Of a stretch of 46,594 nt of DNA, positions 18,039 through 25,135 are shown in pieces. Origin of the DNA: Burkholderiaceae bacterium (GTDB taxonomy: Bacteria > Pseudomonadota > Gammaproteobacteria > Burkholderiales > Burkholderiaceae_C); NCBI GenBank assembly GCA_019234815.1, contig JAFALA010000099.1:1-46594 (forward strand). The letters run 5' to 3'. The notes under the pieces were generated by a model. The model was not told the origin of the DNA and ran no database searches. It worked only from the letters and a program-made list of their open reading frames with translations. Made by a program: the position numbers and the translations under genes. Positions within the stretch are counted from its first letter, which is position 1. The number at the start of each line of letters is the position of its first letter.

Positions 18039-18263
18039 ATGAAGCTGCATTCGATCGGAACTGGGCGCCACCAGGCGCATCATGACGATTTCGTCGACAC
18101 CATGCCGTCCGTCCTGCCGGACCTGAAGTCCCGGCCCACCGAGGCAACGCGCAATGCAAGCATGAACAAGACCTCCGGCGGCGGCCTGTCGCTGGACTGG
18201 CGCTGGGTCACCGTTGTGGTGCTCTGCGCAGCAGGCTTCCTCGTCAAGCACTTGATCAAGTGA
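18039..18263 (+). CDS. Small hypothetical protein with C-terminal membrane segment
   Basis: I do not recognise this 74-residue protein. From ATG 18039 the first 45 residues are hydrophilic and histidine/aspartate-containing (HQAHHDDFVD), followed by a glycine/serine linker. One strongly hydrophobic helix near the C-terminus (WVTVVVLCAAGFLV, about 55-69) is flanked by basic KHLIK, so it looks tail-anchored in the inner membrane. A GGGGA ribosome site is five bases upstream. An in-frame TTG at 18027 is less likely. It stands alone between pepQ (divergent) and a cyclo-ligase gene (convergent). Coding status rests on the clear TM helix and ribosome site; no homology was tested. Confidence 0.5.
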   Translation: MKLHSIGTGRHQAHHDDFVDTMPSVLPDLKSRPTEATRNASMNKTSGGGLSLDWRWVTVVVLCAAGFLVKHLIK

Positions 18264-18268
18264 AGGCA

Positions 18269-18289
18269 TGAATGCCGCAAGGGCATTCA
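18269..18289. terminator. Hairpin between the small ORF and the convergent cyclo-ligase gene
   Basis: TGAATGCC (18269-18276) pairs with GGCATTCA (18282-18289) around GCAAG. It begins six bases after the small ORF stop and contains the stop codon of the convergent gene. No T run follows on either strand, so it may be a weak bidirectional terminator. Confidence 0.4.
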
Positions 18290-18856
18290 GCCGTTCTTGT
18301 CCCAGACCACACCTTCTTCCGTCAGCATGGCGTCCAGCGGCACGTCGTGCGCTTCGGCCTTCAGCAGCGGCAGGAATCCATGCGCGTAACCCAGTCCGGC
18401 CGTCGCCGGACGGGGCTGCAATCGCGCCAGGGTGCGGTCCATGAAGCCACCACCATAGCCCAGGCGCAGTCCGCAGGGCCCGTAACCCACGCAGGGCACC
18501 AGCAGCAGTTGCGGCTGAAACACCTCGGTGTCCTTGGGCTTGGGAATCCCGTAGGCATCTTCCTCCATGGGACAGCCGGGATACCAGACATGAAATTGCA
18601 AGGTGCCCAGCGCCTTGTCCACCACGGGCAGGCCAATGCGCCGATCGGTATGCGCTTCGCTCCAGCGGTACAGCGCGGGCAAGGGATCGAACTCGCCCTT
18701 GATCGGCCAATAGGCGCCTATCGTCAGTTCGCGGCGGCTGATCAGCCAGATGCGCAGCACGCTTTGCAAGGTCTCCGCCAAGTCCAGGCGCTCGGGCAGA
18801 TCCAAGCGGTCTTGAATCAGTTTCTGGCGCAATGCTGCTCTGTCGTTCAGGTCCAC
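18287..18856 (-). CDS. 5-formyltetrahydrofolate cyclo-ligase family protein (copy 1)
   Basis: Family members convert 5-formyl-THF to 5,10-methenyl-THF with ATP, rescuing folate trapped in the formyl form. The start GTG 18856 is chosen because GAAGGG lies six bases upstream and the protein then begins with the family LNDRAALRQKL helix (189 residues). ATGs at 18889 and 18901 lack a ribosome site. Seen are IGAYWPIKGEFD, the LLLVPCVGYG block and the nucleotide-site LGYGGGFMDR. It diverges from a TfoX_N gene across about 66 bases. A second, more canonical paralogue lies about 2.5 kb away on the same strand; the two may differ in substrate or regulation. Confidence 0.85.
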   Translation of the reverse strand: MDLNDRAALRQKLIQDRLDLPERLDLAETLQSVLRIWLISRRELTIGAYWPIKGEFDPLPALYRWSEAHTDRRIGLPVVDKALGTLQFHVWYPGCPMEEDAYGIPKPKDTEVFQPQLLLVPCVGYGPCGLRLGYGGGFMDRTLARLQPRPATAGLGYAHGFLPLLKAEAHDVPLDAMLTEEGVVWDKNG

Positions 18857-18862
18857 CGTCAA

Positions 18863-18868
18863 CCCTTC
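18863..18868 (-). promoter_or_regulatory. Ribosome binding site deciding the GTG start of cyclo-ligase copy 1
   Basis: GAAGGG on the minus strand, six bases upstream of GTG 18856-18854. It supports the GTG start over the upstream in-frame ATGs, which have no purine-rich sequence before them. Confidence 0.6.
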
Positions 18869-18922
18869 GCAAAAAGCAAAGGGCCTCATTGTGCGCGACA
18901 CCGGGCACGCTAAAGTCCAAAT

Positions 18923-19321
18923 ATGTCAAAAGAATTGCTGCAGCACTGCGTCGAACTGCTTGCGCCCATGGGCCATGTGCGCAGCCGCCGCATGTTCGGC
19001 GGCTGGGGCCTGTACCTGGACGACTTGTTCGTCGCACTGATCGCCTTCGATCAGCTCTATCTGAAATCGGATGCCGCCACCCACGCCCAGTTCGAGGCCG
19101 CCGGCAGCCAGCCTTTCCAGTACGAACGCAAGGGGCAGACCGTGGCCGCACTGGGCTACTTCTGTGCGCCCGAAGAGGCCATGGAGTCCTCCGCGCTGAT
19201 GCGGCCCTGGGCCCAGCTGGCGCTGGGCGCGGCCTTGCGCGCAAACTCGGCCAAGGCAGCCAAGGCAGCCAAGGCCTCGCGCCCCGTCAAGCCGGCAGCA
19301 AGACCCCGGCGTAAGACTTGA
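18923..19321 (+). CDS. TfoX N-terminal domain protein
   Basis: A 132-residue protein consisting of one TfoX_N domain (about 5-100, with MGHVRSRRMFGGWGLYLDD and LYLKSD) and a lysine/alanine-rich tail (KAAKAAKAS...RPRRKT). Full-length TfoX/Sxy regulates competence in gammaproteobacteria, but stand-alone TfoX_N proteins are widespread and of unknown role. The C-terminal TfoX_C part is missing by design, not truncated: the domain ends cleanly and a basic tail follows. The last 35 bases overlap the convergent DUF2917 gene. The basic tail may bind nucleic acid; that is speculation. Confidence 0.83.
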   Translation: MSKELLQHCVELLAPMGHVRSRRMFGGWGLYLDDLFVALIAFDQLYLKSDAATHAQFEAAGSQPFQYERKGQTVAALGYFCAPEEAMESSALMRPWAQLALGAALRANSAKAAKAAKASRPVKPAARPRRKT

Positions 19322-19679
19322 ACTGCTGGACCAGGCGCTGACCCCAGCCCGTCCGCTGCGCCCGGCTCCCTGGCAGGCAGGCGCTAGGCGGCACCAGCAG
19401 TTGGAAACGCGCTTGCGGCCAGGCTTCCAGCACCCAGCCGGAGGCGTGGTCCAGCGTCAGCGAGTCGCCCGCCTGCAGCCAGATGTCTTCGCAGGCCTGG
19501 CCCGGCGCAGTGCGCGTCAGCCACAGCTTGCCTTCCAGCACATGCAATTCACGCCCGCCAGGACCGGCAGTGAGCGACAGCGCCTGCCCGCGCTCCATGC
19601 GCCACACCGCACTCACTTGTGGCGGACGCAGGGCGGCCAGAATTAATGAAAAATCTGATGAATACGAATCACGGCTCAT
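19287..19679 (-). CDS. DUF2917 family protein
   Basis: A 130-residue protein from ATG 19679, which is preceded by AAGGGGAAG. The core (about 30-95) reads like a small cupin-type beta sandwich: RMERGQALSLTAG, LHVLEGKLWLTR, ED-IWLQAGDSLTL, GWVLEAW. This matches DUF2917, a family common in Burkholderiales with no assigned function. The start at 19832 of the longer frame is rejected because it would read back through the LysR gene. It is divergent from the LysR regulator at 19794, the usual place for this family, which suggests regulation by that protein. Its 3' end overlaps the TfoX_N gene tail-to-tail. Confidence 0.82.
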   Translation of the reverse strand: MSRDSYSSDFSLILAALRPPQVSAVWRMERGQALSLTAGPGGRELHVLEGKLWLTRTAPGQACEDIWLQAGDSLTLDHASGWVLEAWPQARFQLLVPPSACLPGSRAQRTGWGQRLVQQFKSYAGVLLPA

Positions 19680-19737
19680 GGTCTTCCCCTTTTGACTCCT
19701 CACGTTGTTCATCCGGCTAAGATGAGCAAATGCTAGG

Positions 19738-19747
19738 GGTATATACC
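19738..19747. promoter_or_regulatory. Palindrome GGTATATACC in the DUF2917/LysR gap
   Basis: A perfect 10-base palindrome in the 114-base divergent gap, 47 bases before the LysR ATG and 59 before the DUF2917 ATG. It could be part of a LysR operator or of the overlapping promoters. Confidence 0.35.
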
Positions 19748-19793
19748 AGCCTCGTCCAATGACAATCGCGACGCCAATTGATACGGATCCTGC

Positions 19794-20750
19794 ATGAATC
19801 AGACGCGCCACCGACCGCTCGCCGTCGGCCATCTACGCAGCTTCGAGGCCGTCGCCCGGCGGCTCAGCTTTCGGGCCGCCGCCGACGAGCTGCACCTGAG
19901 CCAGCCGGCCGTCAGCCGCCAGATTTCCGCGCTGGAAGACGAGATCGGCTGCACCCTGTTCGTGCGCGGCACCCGGCACGTGGAGCTCACGGCAGACGGT
20001 GCCGCCCTGCTGCAGACCGTCAACGGCGTGCTCGACCGGCTGGACGCCACGGTGCGGCAGATCCGCCAGTCCAAGGGCCGCAAGGTCGTCAACGTGACGA
20101 CCTTCGCCTCGTTTGCCTCGCTGTGGCTGATCCCGCGCCTGGAAGCGTTCCAGCAGAAATTCCCGGACATCGACATCCGCGTGTCCGCTTTCGATACCCT
20201 GGTGGACCTGGCCGACAGCGAATTCGATCTGGCCCTGCGCTACACCGCGCCCACGCACATGCCGGCGGACGCGCAGCGGCTGTTCGGCGAAACGCTAACG
20301 CCGGTGATCAGCGCCTGGGTAGCCAAGCAGGCCGAAAGCGGCCAGGCGCCGCCGCTGCGGCAGGCGGCCGACCTTGTCCACTACAGCCTGGCGGAAGAAG
20401 ACGACCAGCGGCCCAGCGGCCTGTATCTGAGCTGGCGGCGCTGGCTGACCGAGCAAGGCGTCGGCGACCTGCAGCCGCGGCGCTGGATGTACCTGAACTT
20501 CACCTACCAGCAGGTCCAGGCCGCCCTCGCCGGACAAGCGGTGGCGTTGGCGCGCGTGGCCCTGATCACGGAAAGCCTGCAGCGCGGCGAACTGGTCGAA
20601 CCCTTCGGGGCAAAAGGCCGCCTGAACAGCCCGTCCGCCTACTGGCTGCTGTTGTCCGAGCACAGCCGCCATCGACCCGAGGTCATGCAGTTCGTCCGGT
20701 GGATACAGGAGCAGGCGCAGCTGACGCGCGAAATCCTCGACGAAAACTGA
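19794..20750 (+). CDS. LysR family transcriptional regulator
   Basis: A 318-residue LysR-type regulator. The N-terminal winged helix-turn-helix (about 8-70) has LRSFEAVARRLSFRAAADEL and LSQPAVSRQISALE, similar to GcvA-type members. A linker helix leads to the periplasmic-binding-protein-like effector domain (about 95-305), with VVNVTTFASFASLWLIPRL at its start and FDLALRY inside. The ligand is not deducible. It is divergent from the DUF2917 gene, the natural first target. It ends 15 bases before the convergent cyclo-ligase copy 2. Confidence 0.93.
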   Translation: MNQTRHRPLAVGHLRSFEAVARRLSFRAAADELHLSQPAVSRQISALEDEIGCTLFVRGTRHVELTADGAALLQTVNGVLDRLDATVRQIRQSKGRKVVNVTTFASFASLWLIPRLEAFQQKFPDIDIRVSAFDTLVDLADSEFDLALRYTAPTHMPADAQRLFGETLTPVISAWVAKQAESGQAPPLRQAADLVHYSLAEEDDQRPSGLYLSWRRWLTEQGVGDLQPRRWMYLNFTYQQVQAALAGQAVALARVALITESLQRGELVEPFGAKGRLNSPSAYWLLLSEHSRHRPEVMQFVRWIQEQAQLTREILDEN

Positions 20751-20765
20751 AGACGCTGGCCGTGG

Positions 20766-21332
20766 TCACGGTGCGATCAGCTCGCGCTCCGTCACGATCA
20801 GGGTCAGCGGCTGGTCATGGGCCTCGATGGCGAACGCCGCCTCGCAGCAGCTCCAGGCCAGGCCCACCGTCGTCACGCCGGGATGCAGCGCCAGCCAACG
20901 GTCGAAATAGCCGCCGCCGTAGCCCAGGCGGTAGGCCTCCCGCGTATAGCCCACGCAGGGCACCAGCAGCACGTCAGGCACCACTGCGGGCCCCGAGGCC
21001 GTGGCGATGCCGCATTCGTCCTGACGCATCGGCGGCGAACCGTCCCAACCCAGATAATCCATCTGCCGGCCTGCCTTGCGGCAGGACGGCAGGGCCAAGG
21101 CCATGGTCTTGGGCAGGCCCTGCGCCTGCGCAAACGCCGTGGCCTCGAACTCTCCCTCCAGGGGCCAATACAGGCCCAGGCATTGCGGCTCCAATTGCGC
21201 CAGCAGCTCATGCAAGGTCTGGCTCAGCGCCGCGCCAGCCTTGAGTGCCGCGGGGCTTTGCAGCCAGTCGCGCCGACGCGCCAGCAACTGCTGGCGCAAG
21301 GCCGGGCGCTCATGAGGAAGAGAAGAAGTCAC
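20766..21332 (-). CDS. 5-formyltetrahydrofolate cyclo-ligase family protein (copy 2)
   Basis: The more canonical of the two cyclo-ligase paralogues (188 residues from GTG 21332). It has an N-terminal ERPALRQQLLARRRDW helix, LGLYWPLEGEFE, MDYLGWDGSPPMRQDECGI (the P-rich substrate loop), DVLLVPCVGY and LGYGGGYFDRWLA, the nucleotide/Mg site. The start is uncertain: TTG 21347 and GTG 21341 are also in frame, and GGGTGA lies at a reasonable distance before GTG 21332. It is divergent from the slt gene across about 106 bases and convergent with the LysR gene. Role as for copy 1, folate salvage. Confidence 0.88.
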   Translation of the reverse strand: MTSSLPHERPALRQQLLARRRDWLQSPAALKAGAALSQTLHELLAQLEPQCLGLYWPLEGEFEATAFAQAQGLPKTMALALPSCRKAGRQMDYLGWDGSPPMRQDECGIATASGPAVVPDVLLVPCVGYTREAYRLGYGGGYFDRWLALHPGVTTVGLAWSCCEAAFAIEAHDQPLTLIVTERELIAP

Positions 21333-21438
21333 GCAATTCACCCACAATGGAAGTCCAAGCCCGGGCAGTATAGAGAGCGAAAGAACGGACCCGACACCGT
21401 AGCACCGACAATGGCCCGGCTACCGACACCGCGACCTC

Positions 21439-23538
21439 ATGAACATGCCAGAGTTTTCTCCCCGCCTCTCCCTTGCCAAGCCATGGCGCCCTGCGCTGAT
21501 GCTGAGCGCGCTGCTGGCCCTGGGCGGCCTGAACGCAGGCTGCCAGGCCCAGGCCATTGCCAATCCGCCCCCCAACCCCGAGCTGGTCGCTGAAGCGAAG
21601 GAGGCGTTGCGCCTCAAGGACCGCGCCAGGCTGGCCGCCGCCAACGCCATGGCGCAGGCGCAACAGCATCCGCTGGCATCCTGGATCGACTACTGGGACC
21701 TGGGCCTGCGCCTGACCGAACTCAGCCAGGCCGACCTGGAAGCCTTCTACGCCCGCTGGCGCGGCAGCTATGTGGAAGACCGCATGCGCAACGACTGGCT
21801 GCTGGAGTTGGGTCGCCGCCGCGACTGGGCCGATTTCGTAATCGACTACCCACGCTTCAAGATGAACGACGACCGCGAGGTCAGCTGCTACGCCCTGCTC
21901 ACCGAGTACCAGCAAGGCCGCGACGTGCTCGACCGCGCACGCAGCACCTGGCTGGCCCAGCGCGACGGCGACGATGGCTGCCAGCTGCTGGCCAGCACGC
22001 TGTACGACGCCAAAAAATTCACCGACGCCGACATCTGGCTGAAGCTGCGCTACGCGTTTGAGAACAACAAGCCGCGCGCCATCAAGCAGGCAGCCAGCCT
22101 GCTGGGCAAGCCCACGCAGATGGCCATTGCCGACATCCAGGACAATGCGGTTCGCTACCTGAGCCGCAAGGCCAGCGCCAGCAACCGCCTGAACGCCGAA
22201 CTCAGCACCGTGGCGTTGATTCGCGTCGCCGCCAACGACTCGGAGCAGGCCGCCGATTTGCTCGAGCGGGTCTGGACCCACAAGCTGCCCGACGACCTGG
22301 CCGCCTGGGCCTGGGCGCAGGTGGCGCGCAATGCCACCTTCAACCTGCTGCCCGAAGCAGCCGACCACTACCTGCGCGCGCTCAAGCTCGCCGGCATTTC
22401 CGTCGGCACAAACATCGGAACAAACATCGGCACCCCGGCTGACAAGGCGCCGGCCTGGAGCATCGACACCCTGGGCGGCGCCGTGCGCGCCGGTCTACGG
22501 GCCGACGCCGGCAAAGGCCGTCCCGCCCTGGTGCTGCAAGCCATCCAGCTGATGCCGCCCGCCGAGCAGGCCCGCGACGCCTGGCAGTACTGGCGCGCCC
22601 GCGCGCAACTGGACCTGGCGCCGGCCGGCAAGGCCAGTGATGCCCAACGGACCCAGGCGCAGCAAGCCCTGCAGGCCTTGGCGTCGCCGCTGCACTACTA
22701 CGGCCAGCTCGCCGCGGAAGACCTGGGCCTGCGCCTGCCGCTGCCGGCCACGCCGCGTCCGCCGAGCGACGAAGAAAAGGGCCTGGCCTTCGTCAACCCG
22801 GGCCTGAACCGCGGCCTGGCGCTACTTGCCTACGGTCTGCGCAGCGAAGGCGTGCGCGAATGGAATTTCACGCTGATCGGCATGAACGACCGCGACCTGC
22901 TGGCCGCCGCCGCACTGGCCTGCGAGCGCGAGGTCTGGGACCGCTGCATCAGCGCCAGCGAGCGCACGCGCACTGAAGTCAGCATCGCCCAGCGCTTTCC
23001 CCTGCCCTTCCGCAAGGAGGTGCTGGCCAAGGCGGGCGACATTGGCCTGGACCCCGCCTATGTCTACGGCCTGATCCGCCAGGAGTCGCGCTTCGTGATG
23101 GATGCGCGCTCCAGCGTCGGCGCCTCGGGCCTGATGCAGATCATGCCCAACACCGCGCGCTGGACCGCCAAGAAGGCCGGCATCGAGTTCAGGCCCGAAT
23201 GGCTGTCGGATCGCGACTTCAACCTGCGCATTGGCACGCAATATCTGAAGCTGGTGCTGGACGATCTAGACGGCTCCACCGCGCTGGCCGCCGCCGCCTA
23301 CAACGCCGGCCCCAACCGCCCGCGCCGCTGGCGCGACGGTCCGGTGCTGGACGCCGCCGTCTGGACCGAGAACATCCCCTTCAACGAGACGCGCGACTAC
23401 GTCAAAAAAGTGCTGTCCAACAGCGCGATCTACGCGCAGTTGCTGGGAGAAGGCAAGACCAGCCTGCGCGAGCGCCTGGGCCAGCCCATCGGCCCGAAGA
23501 GCGCCGACGCGCCGCCCAGCAACACGGAACTGCCCTGA
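21439..23538 (+). CDS. slt: Soluble lytic murein transglycosylase (Slt70-like)
   Basis: Cleaves the MurNAc-GlcNAc bond of peptidoglycan with formation of 1,6-anhydro ends; periplasmic. The 699 residues start with a hydrophobic export signal. A NAGC near residue 35 could be an atypical lipobox; cleavage at AQA is the alternative. A long alpha-helical superhelical U-domain follows (about 50-515). The C-terminal SLT domain has catalytic Glu549 in IRQESRF, then SSVGASGLMQIMP, AAYNAGPNRPRRW and FNETRDYVKKV, all typical of Slt70. A short in-frame tandem repeat (VGTNIGTNIGT, about 322-332) sits in a loop of the U-domain. Single gene with its own promoter region. Confidence 0.93.
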   Translation: MNMPEFSPRLSLAKPWRPALMLSALLALGGLNAGCQAQAIANPPPNPELVAEAKEALRLKDRARLAAANAMAQAQQHPLASWIDYWDLGLRLTELSQADLEAFYARWRGSYVEDRMRNDWLLELGRRRDWADFVIDYPRFKMNDDREVSCYALLTEYQQGRDVLDRARSTWLAQRDGDDGCQLLASTLYDAKKFTDADIWLKLRYAFENNKPRAIKQAASLLGKPTQMAIADIQDNAVRYLSRKASASNRLNAELSTVALIRVAANDSEQAADLLERVWTHKLPDDLAAWAWAQVARNATFNLLPEAADHYLRALKLAGISVGTNIGTNIGTPADKAPAWSIDTLGGAVRAGLRADAGKGRPALVLQAIQLMPPAEQARDAWQYWRARAQLDLAPAGKASDAQRTQAQQALQALASPLHYYGQLAAEDLGLRLPLPATPRPPSDEEKGLAFVNPGLNRGLALLAYGLRSEGVREWNFTLIGMNDRDLLAAAALACEREVWDRCISASERTRTEVSIAQRFPLPFRKEVLAKAGDIGLDPAYVYGLIRQESRFVMDARSSVGASGLMQIMPNTARWTAKKAGIEFRPEWLSDRDFNLRIGTQYLKLVLDDLDGSTALAAAAYNAGPNRPRRWRDGPVLDAAVWTENIPFNETRDYVKKVLSNSAIYAQLLGEGKTSLRERLGQPIGPKSADAPPSNTELP

Positions 23539-23556
23539 CTCAGGCCATGCCCGCCC

Positions 23557-24294
23557 TCAGCGCATGTAGCCGGTGCGCAGCGCGCGAGCCCAGCCGGCTT
23601 GTCCGTTTTGATCGGCCAGGCGCGCCATGGGCTCGAAGTCGTAGGGCACGGCGTGCAGCGCGGCGCTCCAGCGGCCTTGATGGCGTTCGATGACGGCGTA
23701 GCGGGCATCTGGCGAGCCGGTTTCGGCCACATGCCAACAGGGCTGGTCGTCGTCGTAGGCGGGCAAGCCGGTGCTGCCCGGGTTCACCAGCAATTGCCCG
23801 GCACGGGTGCGCAGGCAACGCGGAATGTGGGTGTGCCCGCAAGCCACCACCGTGGAGATCTGCCCCGCCAGCCGCTGCTCGACCTCCTCGCTGCTCGCCA
23901 CGCGCAACCCGCCCGGAATGGCCGTCTCCAGGAAATACGTCGAATCGCTGCCCGGCGTGCCGTGGCACAAGAACACCTCGTCATTCAGTTGCACGGCTCC
24001 GGGCAGCGCGGCCAGCCAGTCGAGCTCAACGGAGCCCAGGCACGACTGCGCGTACGCGTCGGACGCGCTGCGCGCCGGATGCAGGGGATCGAGCAACTGG
24101 CGCTCGTGGTTGCCCGCCAGCGTCACCCAGCCCTGCGCCATCAGGTACCGCGCGGTCTGCCGCGGCAGCAAGGGGCCGGAGAGGATGTCGCCGAGATTGA
24201 CGATCTGGTCCACCCCGCGACGGCGGATGTCGGCCACGACCGCCTCCAGCGCCGGAAGGTTGCCGTGGATGTCGGAGACGAGAGCAATGCGCAT
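23557..24294 (-). CDS. Calcineurin-like metallophosphoesterase, YfcE/MJ0936 type
   Basis: A 245-residue cytoplasmic phosphoesterase with the full set of metal motifs: SDIHGN (7-12), GD-x3-GP (LGDILSGP), AGNHE, CHGTP and the closing CGHTHIP with NPGSTG. Relatives hydrolyse phosphodiesters such as 2',3'-cyclic nucleotides or model substrates; the natural substrate is unknown. It has no signal peptide. It diverges from the glutathione S-transferase gene over 109 bases with inverted and direct repeats. It is convergent with slt (18-base gap). Confidence 0.88.
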   Translation of the reverse strand: MRIALVSDIHGNLPALEAVVADIRRRGVDQIVNLGDILSGPLLPRQTARYLMAQGWVTLAGNHERQLLDPLHPARSASDAYAQSCLGSVELDWLAALPGAVQLNDEVFLCHGTPGSDSTYFLETAIPGGLRVASSEEVEQRLAGQISTVVACGHTHIPRCLRTRAGQLLVNPGSTGLPAYDDDQPCWHVAETGSPDARYAVIERHQGRWSAALHAVPYDFEPMARLADQNGQAGWARALRTGYMR

Positions 24295-24324
24295 GAGGAT
24301 CGACCACAGAGGGCACGGGGGTCA

Positions 24325-24380
24325 ATTTTCAGGCCAATCCGTGCGGCCCGGTAAACTGAAAATCGAACCGAAAATCAACC
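24325..24380. promoter_or_regulatory. Inverted and direct repeats in the phosphoesterase/GST gap
   Basis: ATTTTCAG (24325-24332) and CTGAAAAT (24356-24363) form a perfect 8-base inverted repeat 23 bases apart. GAAAATCGAACC (24358-24369) is followed by GAAAATCAACC (24370-24380), a tandem direct repeat. They lie just upstream of the GST start and could be operator sites. Confidence 0.35.
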
Positions 24381-24403
24381 ACTCCCAACTCCTGGCAGGC
24401 GCA

Positions 24404-25111
24404 ATGATGAAACTCGTGATTGGCAACAAGAACTACTCGTCCTGGTCCATGCGCTCCTGGGTGCTGCTGACCCACTTCGGCATTCCCTTCGAGGAAGTGA
24501 AGCTGCGCTTCGACTTCGGGGCCGACTCGGCCTTCTACCGCGCCTTGGCCGCCTACACGCCCACGCACCATGTACCGGTGCTGGTCGAGCAGCACGGCAG
24601 CGGACAGGCCTTTTCCACCTGGGACACCCTGGCCATCGCCGAGCGCGTGGCCGACCTGCATCCCGAATTGCCCATCTGGCCGCGTGATCCGCTGGCCCGC
24701 GCCCGCGCCCGCAGCCTGTGCGCCGAAATGCATTCGGACTTCAGGAACCTGCGCAACCTGTGCCCAATGAACGTCGAGGCCGACCTGGGCGATGTGGGCC
24801 GGCGCCTGATGGCGGAACATCCGGAGCTCGGCGCCGACCTGGCTCGCGTGGTGCAAGCCTGGCGCGACGCGCTGCACGGCAGCGGTGGCCCCTTCCTGTT
24901 CGGCGGCTTCAGCGCGGCCGATGCCTTCTTTGCCCCCGTGATGGTCCGCATCACCCGCTACCGCCTGCCCGTGCCGGACGACATCCAGGCCTACCTGCAA
25001 ACGCTGGAGCTGGCGGACGGCGTGCGCGAGTGGATTGCCCAAGCGCGGGCCGAACATGATTTTCTCGACTTCGAAGAGCCTTACCGCAAGGCCCCGGGTC
25101 CGCGCACCTGA
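24404..25111 (+). CDS. Glutathione S-transferase family protein
   Basis: A 235-residue GST-fold protein. The N-terminal thioredoxin-like half (about 1-85) has the proteobacterial signature IGNKNYSSWSMRSW near residues 6-19, where Ser replaces the Cys or Tyr of other classes, then HHVPVL with the cis-proline and STWDTLAIAE, the glutathione gamma-glutamyl site. The helical half holds GGFSAADAFFAPV. The substrate is unknown. Two adjacent ATGs (24404, 24407) are possible. The in-frame ORF running from 23771 is antisense to the phosphoesterase and is rejected. It lies 24 bases before cca on the same strand and may be co-transcribed. Confidence 0.9.
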   Translation: MMKLVIGNKNYSSWSMRSWVLLTHFGIPFEEVKLRFDFGADSAFYRALAAYTPTHHVPVLVEQHGSGQAFSTWDTLAIAERVADLHPELPIWPRDPLARARARSLCAEMHSDFRNLRNLCPMNVEADLGDVGRRLMAEHPELGADLARVVQAWRDALHGSGGPFLFGGFSAADAFFAPVMVRITRYRLPVPDDIQAYLQTLELADGVREWIAQARAEHDFLDFEEPYRKAPGPRT

Positions 25112-25135
25112 GGTTCCTGCCCAAGCGAGATAGGG

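Noticed and set aside
22395..22440. Minisatellite-like repeat inside the slt gene
   Set aside because: Only about two and a half copies of a 12-base unit coding VGTNIGTNIGT in frame; a small loop expansion, not a functional repeat element.
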